Position numbers and translations under genes: made by a program | Assembly (NCBI GenBank): GCA_022561215.1 | Contig: JADFRQ010000017.1 | Location: 1 to 54,561, forward strand | DNA: 54,561 nucleotides | Direction of reading: 5' to 3' | Source of the DNA: Chloroflexota bacterium | GTDB taxonomy: Bacteria; Chloroflexota; Anaerolineae; Anaerolineales; E44-bin32 | Shown: positions 18,768 through 27,836 of the stretch, piece by piece | How the letters are laid out: each line of letters begins with the position of its first letter | Position numbering within the stretch: the first letter of the stretch is position 1 | The notes under the pieces: model-generated | The model's database searches: none | What the model saw: the letters and a program-made list of their open reading frames with translations, nothing else | What the model was told of the DNA's origin: nothing

Positions 18768-19394
18768 ATGCAAGATAATATAGAACTCAACATGCCTATT
18801 AGCGAAGCGATGGAGACGCAGCGCGCGATCAGGAGGCTAAAACCCGATCCCGTGGAAGATGCGCTCGTTCTGCGCTTGATTGAGCTTGCTCTGAAGGCAC
18901 CCAGTGGTTCAAACGCACAAAATTGGGAATTCATTATCGTTAAAGATCGGGCGGTAAAGAAGAAAATCGCCATCCTTCACCGACGGGTTGTACGTCTTGC
19001 AGGACGATATGGGCGCCGCGCGGATGTGAAAATATGGAACGCAGTACTCTGGCAGGCGGATCATTTCGAGGAGATCCCGGTGATTGTGGTTGCCTGCTTG
19101 AAAGGCATGCGACTGCCTTTCCCTCATATCCTTGTCGCAAGCTACTTCGGTTCGATTTTTCCTTCTGTCCAAAATTTTCTTCTCGCCGCGCGTGCCGCCA
19201 ACTTGGGGGCGACGCTGATCACATTTCCACTTTGGAATCTATTTGCCTTGCGCCGTGCGCTTGGTTTGCCGCGCAACATCACACCCTGTGCGGTTATTCC
19301 ACTGGGATGGCCAATCGGAAGTTATGGCCCCACGACGCGCAAACCGGTTCACGATGTGGTGTCATTTGATCGTTATGGGAATCGAGGCGATTAA
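18768..19394 (+). CDS. Nitroreductase-family FMN oxidoreductase
   Basis: 208 residues from ATG 18768 with AAGGAG eight bases upstream. The N-terminus METQRAIRRLKPDPVEDALV and LALKAPSGSNAQNWEFIIVK is the conserved FMN-contact segment of the family (RxxRxFxxxPV and APSxxNxQPW). PSVQNFLLAARAANLGATLI and AVIPLGWPIGSYGPT are the later FMN-binding parts. Uses NAD(P)H to reduce nitro compounds, quinones or enones; the substrate is not evident. A 57-base gap to the FMO-like gene suggests cotranscription. Confidence 0.88.
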   Translation: MQDNIELNMPISEAMETQRAIRRLKPDPVEDALVLRLIELALKAPSGSNAQNWEFIIVKDRAVKKKIAILHRRVVRLAGRYGRRADVKIWNAVLWQADHFEEIPVIVVACLKGMRLPFPHILVASYFGSIFPSVQNFLLAARAANLGATLITFPLWNLFALRRALGLPRNITPCAVIPLGWPIGSYGPTTRKPVHDVVSFDRYGNRGD

Positions 19395-19799
19395 GTTTAA
19401 ACATCTCGATCTGTGAACGCTATCGTATTGGCAACCCGCACGCGCACAGCCCAAACTATCAATTTTCTACTGCAGGGAAGCACGCTACAATGACGGATCG
19501 CTGCTTTAGATCCACAAATGCCCCTCTCCGTCGCTGGCACGGGCATTTCATGAAGTGCCCCCAAGATGCGGGTTCGCTATGATCTCGCCCTCGGGCCATT
19601 CGTCGATCACCGCGTAGGGGCATATGCAGTTCACTTCTTCAAATTTCAGTGCTCCGTATCGGCCATGAGCTACAGGTCATCTCTGAACAATGCGATTTTG
19701 CTTGCTCCAAGCAAGCGGATATTCTAAACTCAAAATAGGCTAAGCAAGACAATGTTGTGCTTTCCCTAAGAGGGTGTGCTATTTGGTGTGAGGATAATT
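19395..19799. other. Gap of about 400 bases, no gene recognised
   Basis: The minus strand at 19555-19665 reads GRYGALKFEEVNCICPYAVI followed by DEWPEGEIIANPHLGG, which looks coding-like but has no start and ends quickly; I cannot identify it. No hairpin terminator with a T run was seen after 19394. Confidence 0.3.
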
Positions 19800-20054
19800 A
19801 TGAAACCGCAGGAGTTTGATTGGAAAACCTACAAAACGAGCATTGAGATCTTGAGGCAAGCCATTCAGCAAATGGACCTCGTGCCGCTGGAGAATATGGA
19901 AATCTTTCTCCACCAATCAATTTCGGCGACCGTTCCCGATAGCGACCTTCCCCGAAAAAAAATCAAGGCTGCCAGGCAGCAGCTGGAGCTAATTGCTGTT
20001 TCCATGAAATATATGGCTCAAGTCCGCGGATTGCTTGGCGAAGATATCGTCTGA
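19800..20054 (+). CDS. Small hypothetical protein (84 aa)
   Basis: ATG 19800 with GAGGAT about seven bases upstream. The product is soluble and helical in appearance: MKPQEFDWKTYKTSIEILRQ, then AIQQMDLVPLENMEIFLHQS, ending ARQQLELIAVSMKYMAQVRG. No cysteine, signal peptide or membrane segment. I do not recognise the family. The coding character (few rare codons, clear start) supports a real gene. Downstream at 20100-20230 a short plus-strand fragment (NPSFYGTTLGEVNFPTLKE, stop, KQSADYIAELYPGEAG) looks like a decayed unrelated gene. Confidence 0.5.
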   Translation: MKPQEFDWKTYKTSIEILRQAIQQMDLVPLENMEIFLHQSISATVPDSDLPRKKIKAARQQLELIAVSMKYMAQVRGLLGEDIV

Positions 20055-20396
20055 TATCGGTTTTCAACTCCCCGTTTTATGGTCGTGAGAAATCCCCGGA
20101 CGTGCGCTTTTGATCCATCGGATCAATCCCTCCTTTTACGGTACTACACTCGGGGAGGTCAACTTCCCCACGCTGAAGGAATAGGTGAAGCAATCAGCAG
20201 ACTATATCGCCGAGCTTTATCCAGGGGAAGCGGGCTAAAGCGTTAAGAAGTTGATACGAAAAAGGGGAAATCCTCGCCTACCTTCGCGCTTTAAAATCGA
20301 CGAGATAGATAACGCCGATGAGGGGATTCTGCGCAGCGCAGCCGTTTTGGGTGTCTGAACTTTGCACCCGACAATGCAAATAGAAATCTAAATTTC
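20055..20396. other. Gap with an unidentified decayed coding fragment
   Basis: Plus-strand residues NPSFYGTTLGEVNFPTLKE and KQSADYIAELYPGEAG at about 20115-20240, separated by TAG and followed by a stop, suggest a former gene. No family can be named. The remainder shows nothing. Confidence 0.3.
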
Positions 20397-20398
20397 GA

Positions 20399-20626
20399 CT
20401 AAATCGACCTTCTACCCTCCGGTGCAGGAATAATACGCTGCTGCGAAAGCTTTTTCCCAGCACGTATTAATACAAATCCAATGGACAGTCTCGCCCGGTT
20501 AATGAAGCTCGGTTTGGGCTCGCTATGCCGTGAGGCCTCATTCATCAATTGATATCCCTCGGCCATCTGATTTAATTCGAAGCGCATGGCTCGGCTTGTT
20601 TCCCGGATCGTTATTGGATTCATCAC
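20399..20626 (-). CDS. Small basic hypothetical protein (75 aa)
   Basis: GTG 20626 or ATG 20623; AAGGAGG lies eight or eleven bases upstream, a strong ribosome-binding site that argues for a real gene. The product starts with TIRETSRAMRFELNQMAEGY and ends with a short hydrophobic/basic helix, SIGFVLIRAGKKLSQQR. Short proteins with an N-terminal polar helix and a C-terminal LIRxGxxL motif are common in Chloroflexota, but I know no function. It is transcribed divergently from the AfsR-like regulator, about 185 bases away. Confidence 0.5.
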   Translation of the reverse strand: MMNPITIRETSRAMRFELNQMAEGYQLMNEASRHSEPKPSFINRARLSIGFVLIRAGKKLSQQRIIPAPEGRRSI

Positions 20627-20811
20627 TATATCGCCCTCCTTCAGATTACCTGACCAACACTTAATTTGAGCTTATACGATAGATGGGAGGCGTGTCACCA
20701 TTCCAAAAGGATGGGATGGGAATGGTCTTTTAGAAATTGGTATTATTGAAGCACGTTGGGAAGTACAATGGTCCTAATCCACAGAAAAACGATGTGGAGG
20801 AGCGGGACACA

Positions 20812-20994
20812 ATGAATCATCAGCTCGCAATTGATCCGCTCACAGCGCGTGAGATGGATATTCTGCGTCGCATGGCTGAACGCCTCACCGACCGTGAAAT
20901 CGCGCAGGAATTTGTGCTCAACCTCAATACGATCAAATGGCATAACAGGCAAATTACGGCAAGTTGGCCGTTGGCAGCCGCTCCCAAGCGGTAG
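20812..20994 (+). CDS. LuxR-type HTH, 5' part of the AfsR-like regulator, separated by a frameshift
   Basis: ATG 20812 follows GGAGGAGCGGG. The frame encodes DPLTAREMDILRRMAERLTD and REIAQEFVLNLNTIKWHNRQ, a LuxR/GerE DNA-binding domain up to its recognition helix, then runs out of homology at ITASWPLAAAPKR. The usual continuation (IYGKLAVGSRSQAVAIARE) is found in the next frame from 20964. The sequence CAAATTACGGC at 20950-20960 would restore the frame if it contained one more T (ATT TAC GGC). The break therefore lies at about 20953-20957. Confidence 0.75.
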   Translation: MNHQLAIDPLTAREMDILRRMAERLTDREIAQEFVLNLNTIKWHNRQITASWPLAAAPKR

Positions 20995-23147
20995 CCATAG
21001 CACGCGAGAATGGAATTCTAGAGGATCGCCGGGAAACTACTCCATCCGCCACGATCGTTCTACCAAGACACAATCTCCCCGTACAAATCACAACTTTTAT
21101 CGGCCGCGAGAACGCGATAGATGAGCTTACGAGTTTGCTCGCTGAAGTCCATTTGCTCACGCTAACCGGGCCCGGCGGTGTGGGCAAGACACGCCTGGCC
21201 CTTCAAATTGCCACCGCTGTGGTGGATGATTTCAGCGACGGTGTGTTTCTCGTAGATCTTGCCGCCATAAATCAACCAGAACTGCTGGCAAAAACCAGCG
21301 CAAACGCAATTGGTGTAATGGAATCCCCAGATCACAATATCAAAGACACCCTCGAGGAATATTTTCAGAGAAGTCGGATGCTCCTCTTACTGGATAACTT
21401 TGAGCATATTATCGAAGCCGCACCGTTCATCGGCGAGATATTGTCGTCCGCTCCCAATCTTCGAATTATGGTAACGAGCCGTGAAGCACTCCGCATCTAT
21501 GGCGAACGAGAATATCTTGTTCATCCACTGAACCTCCCGAAATTGAACGGGACGGAATCTGTGATTGAATTTTCACAAGTCGAAGCAGTGGCCCTTTTCC
21601 TCCAGCGCGTGCAGACGGCCAAGTCTGATTTCGAAATAACGGATGAAGACATCCCAACTATCGCGGAAATTTGCCGTCGTCTCGATGGATTACCTCTGGC
21701 CATTGAACTTGCCGCGGCCCGGATAAGGCTTTTCACCCCGGGTGCTTTGCTGGCACATATGGGTGGCCGTTTCACTGCATTGCATAACGATCGTAGAGGC
21801 CAGCCAGCACGCCACCGAACATTGGCCTCGGCCATTCGTTGGAGCTACGATCTGCTCGACGACTCTGACAAAAAGCTCTTTGCGCGATTAAGTGTCTTTC
21901 AGGGGGGACGATCCATCGAGGCCGTGGAAGCGGTCTGCGTTGCAGATCTATCTATCGATGTTTTGGATGGATTGGAGTCTCTGCTGAACAAGAACTTGCT
22001 GCACCTTGAGGAAGGCCCGGAGGGCGAACCGCGCTTCGTCATGCTGGAAACCATTCATGAGTTCGCACGGGATCAACTGGACAATATGGGTGAAACTGCG
22101 CAAGTGCGCTCGCGACATGCAGAATTTTTTACTCGTTTAGCAGAACGCGCAGATCCTTATACGCGCGGGGGACCGGACCAGATGCGCTGGCTGCGTCGCT
22201 TAGAAGCCGAACACGATAACTTACGCACGGCCTATGCCTGGTCCAACCCTGACGAAGAGCTGGATTTGGCATTGCGACTTGTGGGTGCACTTGGCTTTTT
22301 TTGGTGGCGCCTGGGCTTGTATGCCGAAGGCCTGCAATGGACCACATGGGCGATGGATAAAAGCGCTGACGCCCCTACTCCAATACGTGCAAATATCCTC
22401 CACGCAGCGAGTATCGTCCATCATTATCTCAACGAGCATGATGACGCCAAACAAATGTTCCTCAGAGCACTCGCACTTTACCGGGAATTGAAATCCCAGC
22501 ACGATATTGGTTGGACACTTGCCCATATGAGTTATTCATCAATAGGGCGGCGAGATGAATATGAGCAAGCAATCTCACTCGCTGAAGAAGGCCTTGCTCT
22601 GTTGCTGGAAATAAATGACCAGCCCGGTGTCGCGCATGCCTTCAACGTCCTGGGAGAACTCGCGCGCCTGCAGGGTGATTTATCGCGAGCAAAGGAAGCC
22701 TACATCAAGTGTTTGGATATTTGTCGCGAAATTGGTGATCGCATGCGAGAAACTTTTCAGTTAATCAATCTCGCGTTCATCGCCCAAAATGAGGGGAATC
22801 ACGCAGAAGCTCAGGTTCTTGTGCAGCAAAGTATCACTATCGGCCTTGAAATTGGCCACATTGTCCTAACCGCGGATAAATTCTCAGCTCTTGCGGGGAC
22901 AGCCGCGGCGCAGAACGATCCAAAGCGTGCGGCGCGCCTTTATGGCGCCGCGGATCGATTGTACGAAACAGGCGGTTTTATCCCACAAGCCGCCGACATA
23001 GTGGAATTCGAACGTGACAAATCCATGGTGCGCGAACAGTTAAACGCAGAGGCCTATAAAGTCGCCTGGTCAAAGGGTTGGGAGATGTCGCTGGAAGAGG
23101 GCATTGCATACGCACTTGGTGATGAACAAGAGCAGCAAGCTGATTAA
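20964..23147 (+). CDS. NB-ARC/AAA ATPase-TPR body of an AfsR-like transcriptional regulator
   Basis: 727 codons after the frameshift; the TTG at 20964 is not a convincing start, so this is the 3' part of the gene beginning at 20812. It opens with the end of the HTH (LAVGSRSQAVAIAREN). Walker A is LTGPGGVGKTRLALQ near residue 70, Walker B MLLLLDNFEHI near 140, and the NB-ARC arginine/GLPLA motif is RRLDGLPLAIELAAAR near 240. The C-terminal 400 residues are helical TPR-like repeats, including AKEAYIKCLDICREIGD. Such proteins hold an HTH shut until a ligand and nucleotide switch them on. If the indel is real, the DNA-binding and switch parts are uncoupled. Confidence 0.85.
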   Translation: MAVGSRSQAVAIARENGILEDRRETTPSATIVLPRHNLPVQITTFIGRENAIDELTSLLAEVHLLTLTGPGGVGKTRLALQIATAVVDDFSDGVFLVDLAAINQPELLAKTSANAIGVMESPDHNIKDTLEEYFQRSRMLLLLDNFEHIIEAAPFIGEILSSAPNLRIMVTSREALRIYGEREYLVHPLNLPKLNGTESVIEFSQVEAVALFLQRVQTAKSDFEITDEDIPTIAEICRRLDGLPLAIELAAARIRLFTPGALLAHMGGRFTALHNDRRGQPARHRTLASAIRWSYDLLDDSDKKLFARLSVFQGGRSIEAVEAVCVADLSIDVLDGLESLLNKNLLHLEEGPEGEPRFVMLETIHEFARDQLDNMGETAQVRSRHAEFFTRLAERADPYTRGGPDQMRWLRRLEAEHDNLRTAYAWSNPDEELDLALRLVGALGFFWWRLGLYAEGLQWTTWAMDKSADAPTPIRANILHAASIVHHYLNEHDDAKQMFLRALALYRELKSQHDIGWTLAHMSYSSIGRRDEYEQAISLAEEGLALLLEINDQPGVAHAFNVLGELARLQGDLSRAKEAYIKCLDICREIGDRMRETFQLINLAFIAQNEGNHAEAQVLVQQSITIGLEIGHIVLTADKFSALAGTAAAQNDPKRAARLYGAADRLYETGGFIPQAADIVEFERDKSMVREQLNAEAYKVAWSKGWEMSLEEGIAYALGDEQEQQAD

Positions 23148-23711
23148 GGGTATGGATAATTGGATCTAGGTTGGCGACCCAATAATGGGGTTCAATCGTA
23201 ATGCTCCATTTATTGCAAAAGCTGTGATCGCGTGCCATTCTACTTCCCCATAAGGCCACGCGTGAATTCACTTTCTTTTTCCAACCCTGACGATGCACCC
23301 CATATTCATTCGATCCTCATAAACCCGTGTAATCGACAGGTTTTGCAGGTCAAATAAACAAAAGCATCCGCAAAAACCCTGCTGGCACAAACCCCATTAA
23401 GGTACCAGACATTCCTGTAGCGTTATCCGTAACGCTCCCGTGACGCCGATCTCGGGGCTGTGCCAGGAAACGCACCTTTGTGATGTCCCCTCGTCGAGAT
23501 TCACCCTTTAGGGCGACTGGCCCGAGCTTCAGCTCGCCTGTGCCCTTGCACCTGGGGAAATTGCCGAACTTCGATAAGAAGTCAACAAAGTTAGATCATT
23601 TAATCCTTTTGGACAGCCCCTGCGCTTTCGGATGATTAGAAGATGCTGGGAGTTTTACAACTTTCAAGCGCACCCCTGCTACACTTAAGTATCCCATCCC
23701 AGGAGTGAAGC
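23148..23711. other. Gap of about 560 bases, no gene recognised
   Basis: I see no convincing gene on either strand. GCGTTATCCGTAACGC at about 23421-23436 is an imperfect hairpin without a T run. Long frames present lack start signals and family resemblance. Confidence 0.4.
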
Positions 23712-24137
23712 ATGCCCTTATTTTACATTTCCTTTGGAATAGCCATTTTATCCAGTGTTTTCTACCATATTGCGCAAAAGGCAACCTCACCACTGGTTAA
23801 TCCCGCAATAGCACTGCTGGTAACCTATGCCAGCGCATTCATCCTGACGATACCGCTCATTCGAATTTTTCCGCTCAACAGCAGTCTGGCGGAATCGCTG
23901 CGCCGAGTAAATTGGGCCACTTTTGGTTTGGCGATTGCCATTGTCGGGCTTGAAATTGGATTTCTTCTCGCCTACCGCTCTGGATGGAGTGTAAACCTTA
24001 CCGGGGTCGCGGTGAATGTCGCTGCTGCGGTTGTCCTCGTACCGGTAGGGATAACATTCTTTAGGGAGCAACCTTCCCTGATTAATATCATGGGGGTTTT
24101 TGTATGCATCGCAGGCCTCATCATGCTCAACAAATGA
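23712..24137 (+). CDS. Small EamA/DMT-like membrane protein (141 aa)
   Basis: ATG 23712 with AGGAGTGAAGC just upstream. Four hydrophobic helices (FYISFGIAILSSVFYHIAQK, IALLVTYASAFILTIPLI, FGLAIAIVGLEIGFLLAY, VAVNVAAAVVLVPVGITFF) and a fifth short one (IMGVFVCIAGLIML) fit a half-length drug/metabolite transporter that would work as a dimer. FFREQPSLINIMGV is the typical EamA C-terminal motif. The stop TGA overlaps the ATG of the ASCH-domain gene (ATGA), so the two are translationally coupled. Confidence 0.8.
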   Translation: MPLFYISFGIAILSSVFYHIAQKATSPLVNPAIALLVTYASAFILTIPLIRIFPLNSSLAESLRRVNWATFGLAIAIVGLEIGFLLAYRSGWSVNLTGVAVNVAAAVVLVPVGITFFREQPSLINIMGVFVCIAGLIMLNK

Positions 24138-24603
24138 CCAAGAAAATGCAAATAGACGAATTTTGGCAATCCTACCTTGATGCACAAGATCCTGTGCAAT
24201 ATGACACTGCAGGAACATATGAGGCATGGTCGTTTGGCAATACACCCGAGATGGCCGACGATTTAGGCGCGCTTGTATTGCAGGGGATTAAAACTGCGAC
24301 CGCCTCACTTGTATGGGCATACGAACATGAAGAAGAACGTTATCCTCGAATCGGTGATTTGAGCATAATTTTAGACAGTGCAGGCAAGCCCTTTGTATTA
24401 TCGAAACCACACAGATCGAGATAGGGCCATTTAACGCGGTTGATGAACGGCAAGCCTATGAAGAAGGTGAAGGTGATCGCACATTGGCCTATTGGCGAAA
24501 AGTTCATTGGGAATTCTTTTCTGAGGAATGTGAATCCATAGGAAAGGCCCCGAATGATACGATGCCTATTCTCTGCGAACGATTTAAAATGATTTTTCCA
24601 TAA
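24134..24603 (+). pseudogene. ASCH-domain protein with a one-base frameshift
   Basis: ATG 24134 overlaps the previous stop. The first frame gives EFWQSYLDAQDPVQYDTAGT and ADDLGALVLQGIKTATASLV, then IGDLSIILDSAGKP, the core of the ASCH (PUA-like) fold with the KxxTxS-type motif. At about 24390 the frame is lost (stop at 24424), while CIIETTQIEIGPFNAVDERQ, AYEEGEGDRTLAYWRKVHWE and PILCERFKMIFP continue in the -1 frame to TAA 24603. A single missing base accounts for everything. ASCH proteins bind RNA or hydrolyse modified nucleosides. It could be a recent pseudogene or a sequencing error. Confidence 0.8.
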
Positions 24604-24750
24604 CCACGAATCAGAAAAGAGGAAATGGGAATCAGGGATCGGAAAACAGGCCAATTCGAAGCCTGCATTCACCAGAAGATGCTGCAAGACCAAAACCGAC
24701 ACCCGTTCACCACCCATCGAACTTTAGCCGCTCAAGCAGAGGTTTGCACA

Positions 24751-25275
24751 ATGATGGCTAAATTTAGAACCTTCAATAGGTACAGGACATCGCTCGCCTC
24801 TCTTCTCTTCCTGACAACCCTTATTTCATGTACAGCTGGAACTCCAAGAAAGCCGAATGTTGAGTGCGGGACAACCCAACATCTAACCCCCGCTGCGCTC
24901 TGCTTGAAGGCGGTTACCGCTAATTTTGGTCCCGCAGATGAACTCGTCGGCTATACGCCCATTCCGAATCTAAACATACTATTGCTGGCTCAGGGCGTCA
25001 TAACAGTCGATGATGAGGGGAACCTTCAGCAACCCTCAGCTGAGTTGCTTCAAGATCTCGGAGCAGGTGCAGAAGCTACGAACGAGGAGGGAGATCTCAC
25101 CCTATTTGTCCAGCCCGGCGAATACGTGCTCTGCGTATTCCGAATTTCACCTGCTGTATTTCCTGAGAAATTGTCCTATTGTGAGCGAATCAGCATTGCT
25201 GCTGGTGGCGCTACAGAAATACTCGTTCACCATTCCCCGATGGGAGGCTTCATCACCTTTGAACAAAATCGTTGA
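24751..25275 (+). CDS. Predicted lipoprotein of unknown function
   Basis: 174 residues from ATG 24751 (AGAGG upstream). The N-terminus has a basic stretch and a hydrophobic core ending in LLFLTTLISC, a good lipobox with Cys27, so the mature protein should be lipid-anchored outside the membrane. The rest (ECGTTQHLTPAALCLKAVTA, then GDLTLFVQPGEYVLCVFR) is beta-rich with several cysteines that could form disulfides. I recognise no family. The last 17 bases overlap the proposed TTG start of the PL1 lyase gene, implying cotranslation. Confidence 0.65.
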   Translation: MMAKFRTFNRYRTSLASLLFLTTLISCTAGTPRKPNVECGTTQHLTPAALCLKAVTANFGPADELVGYTPIPNLNILLLAQGVITVDDEGNLQQPSAELLQDLGAGAEATNEEGDLTLFVQPGEYVLCVFRISPAVFPEKLSYCERISIAAGGATEILVHHSPMGGFITFEQNR

Positions 25276-26953
25276 ACGCGTCCGAGAAGTTAATGAATCC
25301 TTATTGAGCTCCTTACAGCAACGACCAGGAGCAAGGGCCTTGCTGCTGCTAGTTCCATTAGGTCTTTGGTCCTTAGCACTTCTCTTTCTCCTGCGGATCG
25401 TAAATATTTTTGATCGCTACTTGATGAAATTTCCGGGTCCGGTGGTTATTTTTGGCGCAATGGTTATAGGTCCCTTGCTTGCGGTCGTCATCGGAAGAAG
25501 AATGCTGCGTAATAGACAAAAGCGCGCCGAAGCCAGCGTTTATATCGCCTTGGGCGGGATCTTGCTAATTGCATTCACTGGGGTGATTGGGGCACCGATG
25601 ATTAAGGGTGCATTAACACCCGGACCGCCAAAGAATCCCAGCACGCCGCGGCCGGTTGAGCCTCAAGTCGGGATCCCCGTCTTCCCCGGCGCGGAGGGAT
25701 TTGGAACGCATACAATCGCCGGGCGCGGCGGCAAACTTATTGAGGTAACCTCCCTCGAAGACAGCGGACCGGGAAGCTTGCGCGCGGCACTTAGTGAACC
25801 TGTTCCGCGGACCATCGTATTTCGCGTCGGGGGCATCATCACGCTGAAGCAGGAACTGCATATCAACCATCCCTATGTCACGATCGCAGGACAAACCGCC
25901 CCAGGCAGTGGGATAACTATCAAGAACGCCGGGATAGTGATCTCAACCCATGATGTGCTCATCCAGCATATGCGTGTACGGCCAGGGAATGAGGGCGATG
26001 TCGACGCGGATGTGAATGATGCGATTTCCATCCTCGGAGCGCATGGTGATATTAAAGACGGAGCATACAATGTTGTGCTCGACCACATATCTGCCAGCTG
26101 GGGAGAGGATGAGACCATCAGCACCTGGTATGGTGCGCACGACATCACCATTTCGTGGTCCATTATTAGCGAGGCACTCAACCGCAGCAGGCATCGCAAA
26201 GAAACTCACAGCGCAGGTTTGCTGATCGGAGATAGCTCCTACCATGTCTCGATGCACCATAATTTGCTGGCTCACAACGATTTTCGCAACCCATTGATCG
26301 CCGATGGTGGAACGCATGATTTCATCAATAATGTAATTTACAACTGGGGCGTGTTGCCCGCTGAGATTGTGGACACGGACTCAAATACTTTTATAAATCT
26401 GATCGGAAACCTATTTATTCCGGGGCCTTCGACCCAGGTCGGACCCTTTGAAATCCTCTTCGCCGGTGGGAACCCGCAACTTTATGTCTTCGGCAACCTC
26501 GGACCCCATCGGCAAGATTCATCGATCGACGAGTGGGCGCTCGTTGGATTTGGCTACGGCGAGGGTGGGATCGCGCCAGAAAGCTACCGCAGCTTTTCCA
26601 AGTTCAGCTCCCCCAGCATTAATGTACAGGATGCGGAAGAAGCCCAGAGGATGGTCTTGGCTTTTGCAGGAGCGACAGCGCCTTATCGCGATTCTGTTGA
26701 TCTACGGGTGATAAATGACGTCCAAAACAGAAGCGGGGCAATCATCGATTCGCCTGAAGATGTGGGAGGTTACCCGCAAAGTGAAAGCGGGATCGCGGCT
26801 CCTGATTCAGACCATGATGGCATGCCCGATGATTGGGAGATAGAAATGAACTTGGATCCCAATGACGCATCTGACGGCACTGAGGATTTTGACCTTGATG
26901 GCTATACCAATCTAGAAGAGTACCTGCATTATTTGGCAAGCGGGAACCGATGA
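25259..26953 (+). CDS. Membrane-anchored pectate lyase-like (PL1) protein
   Basis: 564 residues if started at TTG 25259 (GGGAGG 11 bases upstream); the start is uncertain and the frame is open further back. Three hydrophobic helices occupy roughly residues 20-125. The lyase domain starts with GIPVFPGAEGFGTHTIAGRG and LEDSGPGSLRAAL, then PYVTIAGQTAPGSGITIKNA, VVLDHISASWGEDETIS and VSMHHNLLAHNDFRNPLI, the right-handed beta-helix signature of PL1 with the catalytic-arginine region. The C-terminus carries calcium-type repeats (APDSDHDGMPDDWE, TEDFDLDGYTNLEEYL). It probably faces outward and cleaves acidic polysaccharide by beta-elimination. It overlaps the lipoprotein gene. Confidence 0.82.
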   Translation: MNKIVERVREVNESLLSSLQQRPGARALLLLVPLGLWSLALLFLLRIVNIFDRYLMKFPGPVVIFGAMVIGPLLAVVIGRRMLRNRQKRAEASVYIALGGILLIAFTGVIGAPMIKGALTPGPPKNPSTPRPVEPQVGIPVFPGAEGFGTHTIAGRGGKLIEVTSLEDSGPGSLRAALSEPVPRTIVFRVGGIITLKQELHINHPYVTIAGQTAPGSGITIKNAGIVISTHDVLIQHMRVRPGNEGDVDADVNDAISILGAHGDIKDGAYNVVLDHISASWGEDETISTWYGAHDITISWSIISEALNRSRHRKETHSAGLLIGDSSYHVSMHHNLLAHNDFRNPLIADGGTHDFINNVIYNWGVLPAEIVDTDSNTFINLIGNLFIPGPSTQVGPFEILFAGGNPQLYVFGNLGPHRQDSSIDEWALVGFGYGEGGIAPESYRSFSKFSSPSINVQDAEEAQRMVLAFAGATAPYRDSVDLRVINDVQNRSGAIIDSPEDVGGYPQSESGIAAPDSDHDGMPDDWEIEMNLDPNDASDGTEDFDLDGYTNLEEYLHYLASGNR

Positions 26954-27005
26954 AGAGCAAATTGATCGGCTGAGAAAATCCAAATCCGAGGAGTGGACAT
27001 AGCGT

Positions 27006-27836
27006 TTGAGCAAGGATATCGTATCGCATAATGAAAAGGCCTGGGATCGTTTGGTCGAGCAGCGGGATCGATGGACCCAGCCGGTTAGCCATGAAGAAAT
27101 TCTCGCGGCGAAAGATGGCAATTGGCAGGTCATTCTCACTGGAGAAGAGCCGGTACCAAGAGACTGGTTTCCGGAGAGATTGACGGGCGTCGACATTCTC
27201 TGCCTCGCCTCGGGGGGAGGTCAACAGGATCCCATCCTCTCTGCTGCCGGTGCAAATATAACTGCCTTCGATAATTCTCCCAAGCAGTTGGAGCGCGACC
27301 GATATGTCGCCGAGCGTGAGGGATTATCTCTGACGACAGTTCAAGGGGATATGCGCGATCTCTCCACATTTTCCGATGAACAGTTTGATCTTGTCTTCCA
27401 CCCAGTTGCCAATGTTTTTGTTCCAGATATCCAACCTGTATGGGCAGAGGCCTACCGCGTATTGCGCCCCGGCGGCCATTTGCTCGCTGGGTTCATGAAC
27501 CCCGTAGAATTCATATTCGATAGCAAGGAGCTCGATGAAGGTCGCTTTGTTGTGAAATATTCGCTCCCTTATTCAGATATTGAAAGCATCAGTGAGCAGG
27601 AATGGCAGGAGCGCTACGGTGCCGAAGCTCCGCTGGAATTCAGCCATACACTCGAGGCGCAGATTGGCGGCCAAATTCAGGCGGGCTTTGTTATCGTTGG
27701 GTTCTATGAATCTCTCCGCGAACGCGGGGTGATTGCCGAGTATATGCCCTCTTATATTGCAACAAGAGCACTCAAAAGAGCGAGTGATCAAATGGATCGA
27801 GAGACACCTGTAGCAGAAAAATTGAGCATTAAATAA
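27006..27836 (+). CDS. Class I SAM-dependent methyltransferase
   Basis: 276 residues from TTG 27006 (GAGGAG about 15 bases upstream, so start approximate). VDILCLASGGGQQDPILSAA is the SAM-binding motif I, with the acidic motif II in ANITAFDNSPKQLERDRYVA. VQGDMRDLSTFSDEQFDLVF is motif III and AYRVLRPGGHLLAGFMNP is the post-IV strand. This subgroup (GGGQQ motif) is common in bacteria, with unknown substrates. It follows the PL1 gene by 52 bases on the same strand, but nothing links their roles. Confidence 0.85.
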   Translation: MSKDIVSHNEKAWDRLVEQRDRWTQPVSHEEILAAKDGNWQVILTGEEPVPRDWFPERLTGVDILCLASGGGQQDPILSAAGANITAFDNSPKQLERDRYVAEREGLSLTTVQGDMRDLSTFSDEQFDLVFHPVANVFVPDIQPVWAEAYRVLRPGGHLLAGFMNPVEFIFDSKELDEGRFVVKYSLPYSDIESISEQEWQERYGAEAPLEFSHTLEAQIGGQIQAGFVIVGFYESLRERGVIAEYMPSYIATRALKRASDQMDRETPVAEKLSIK

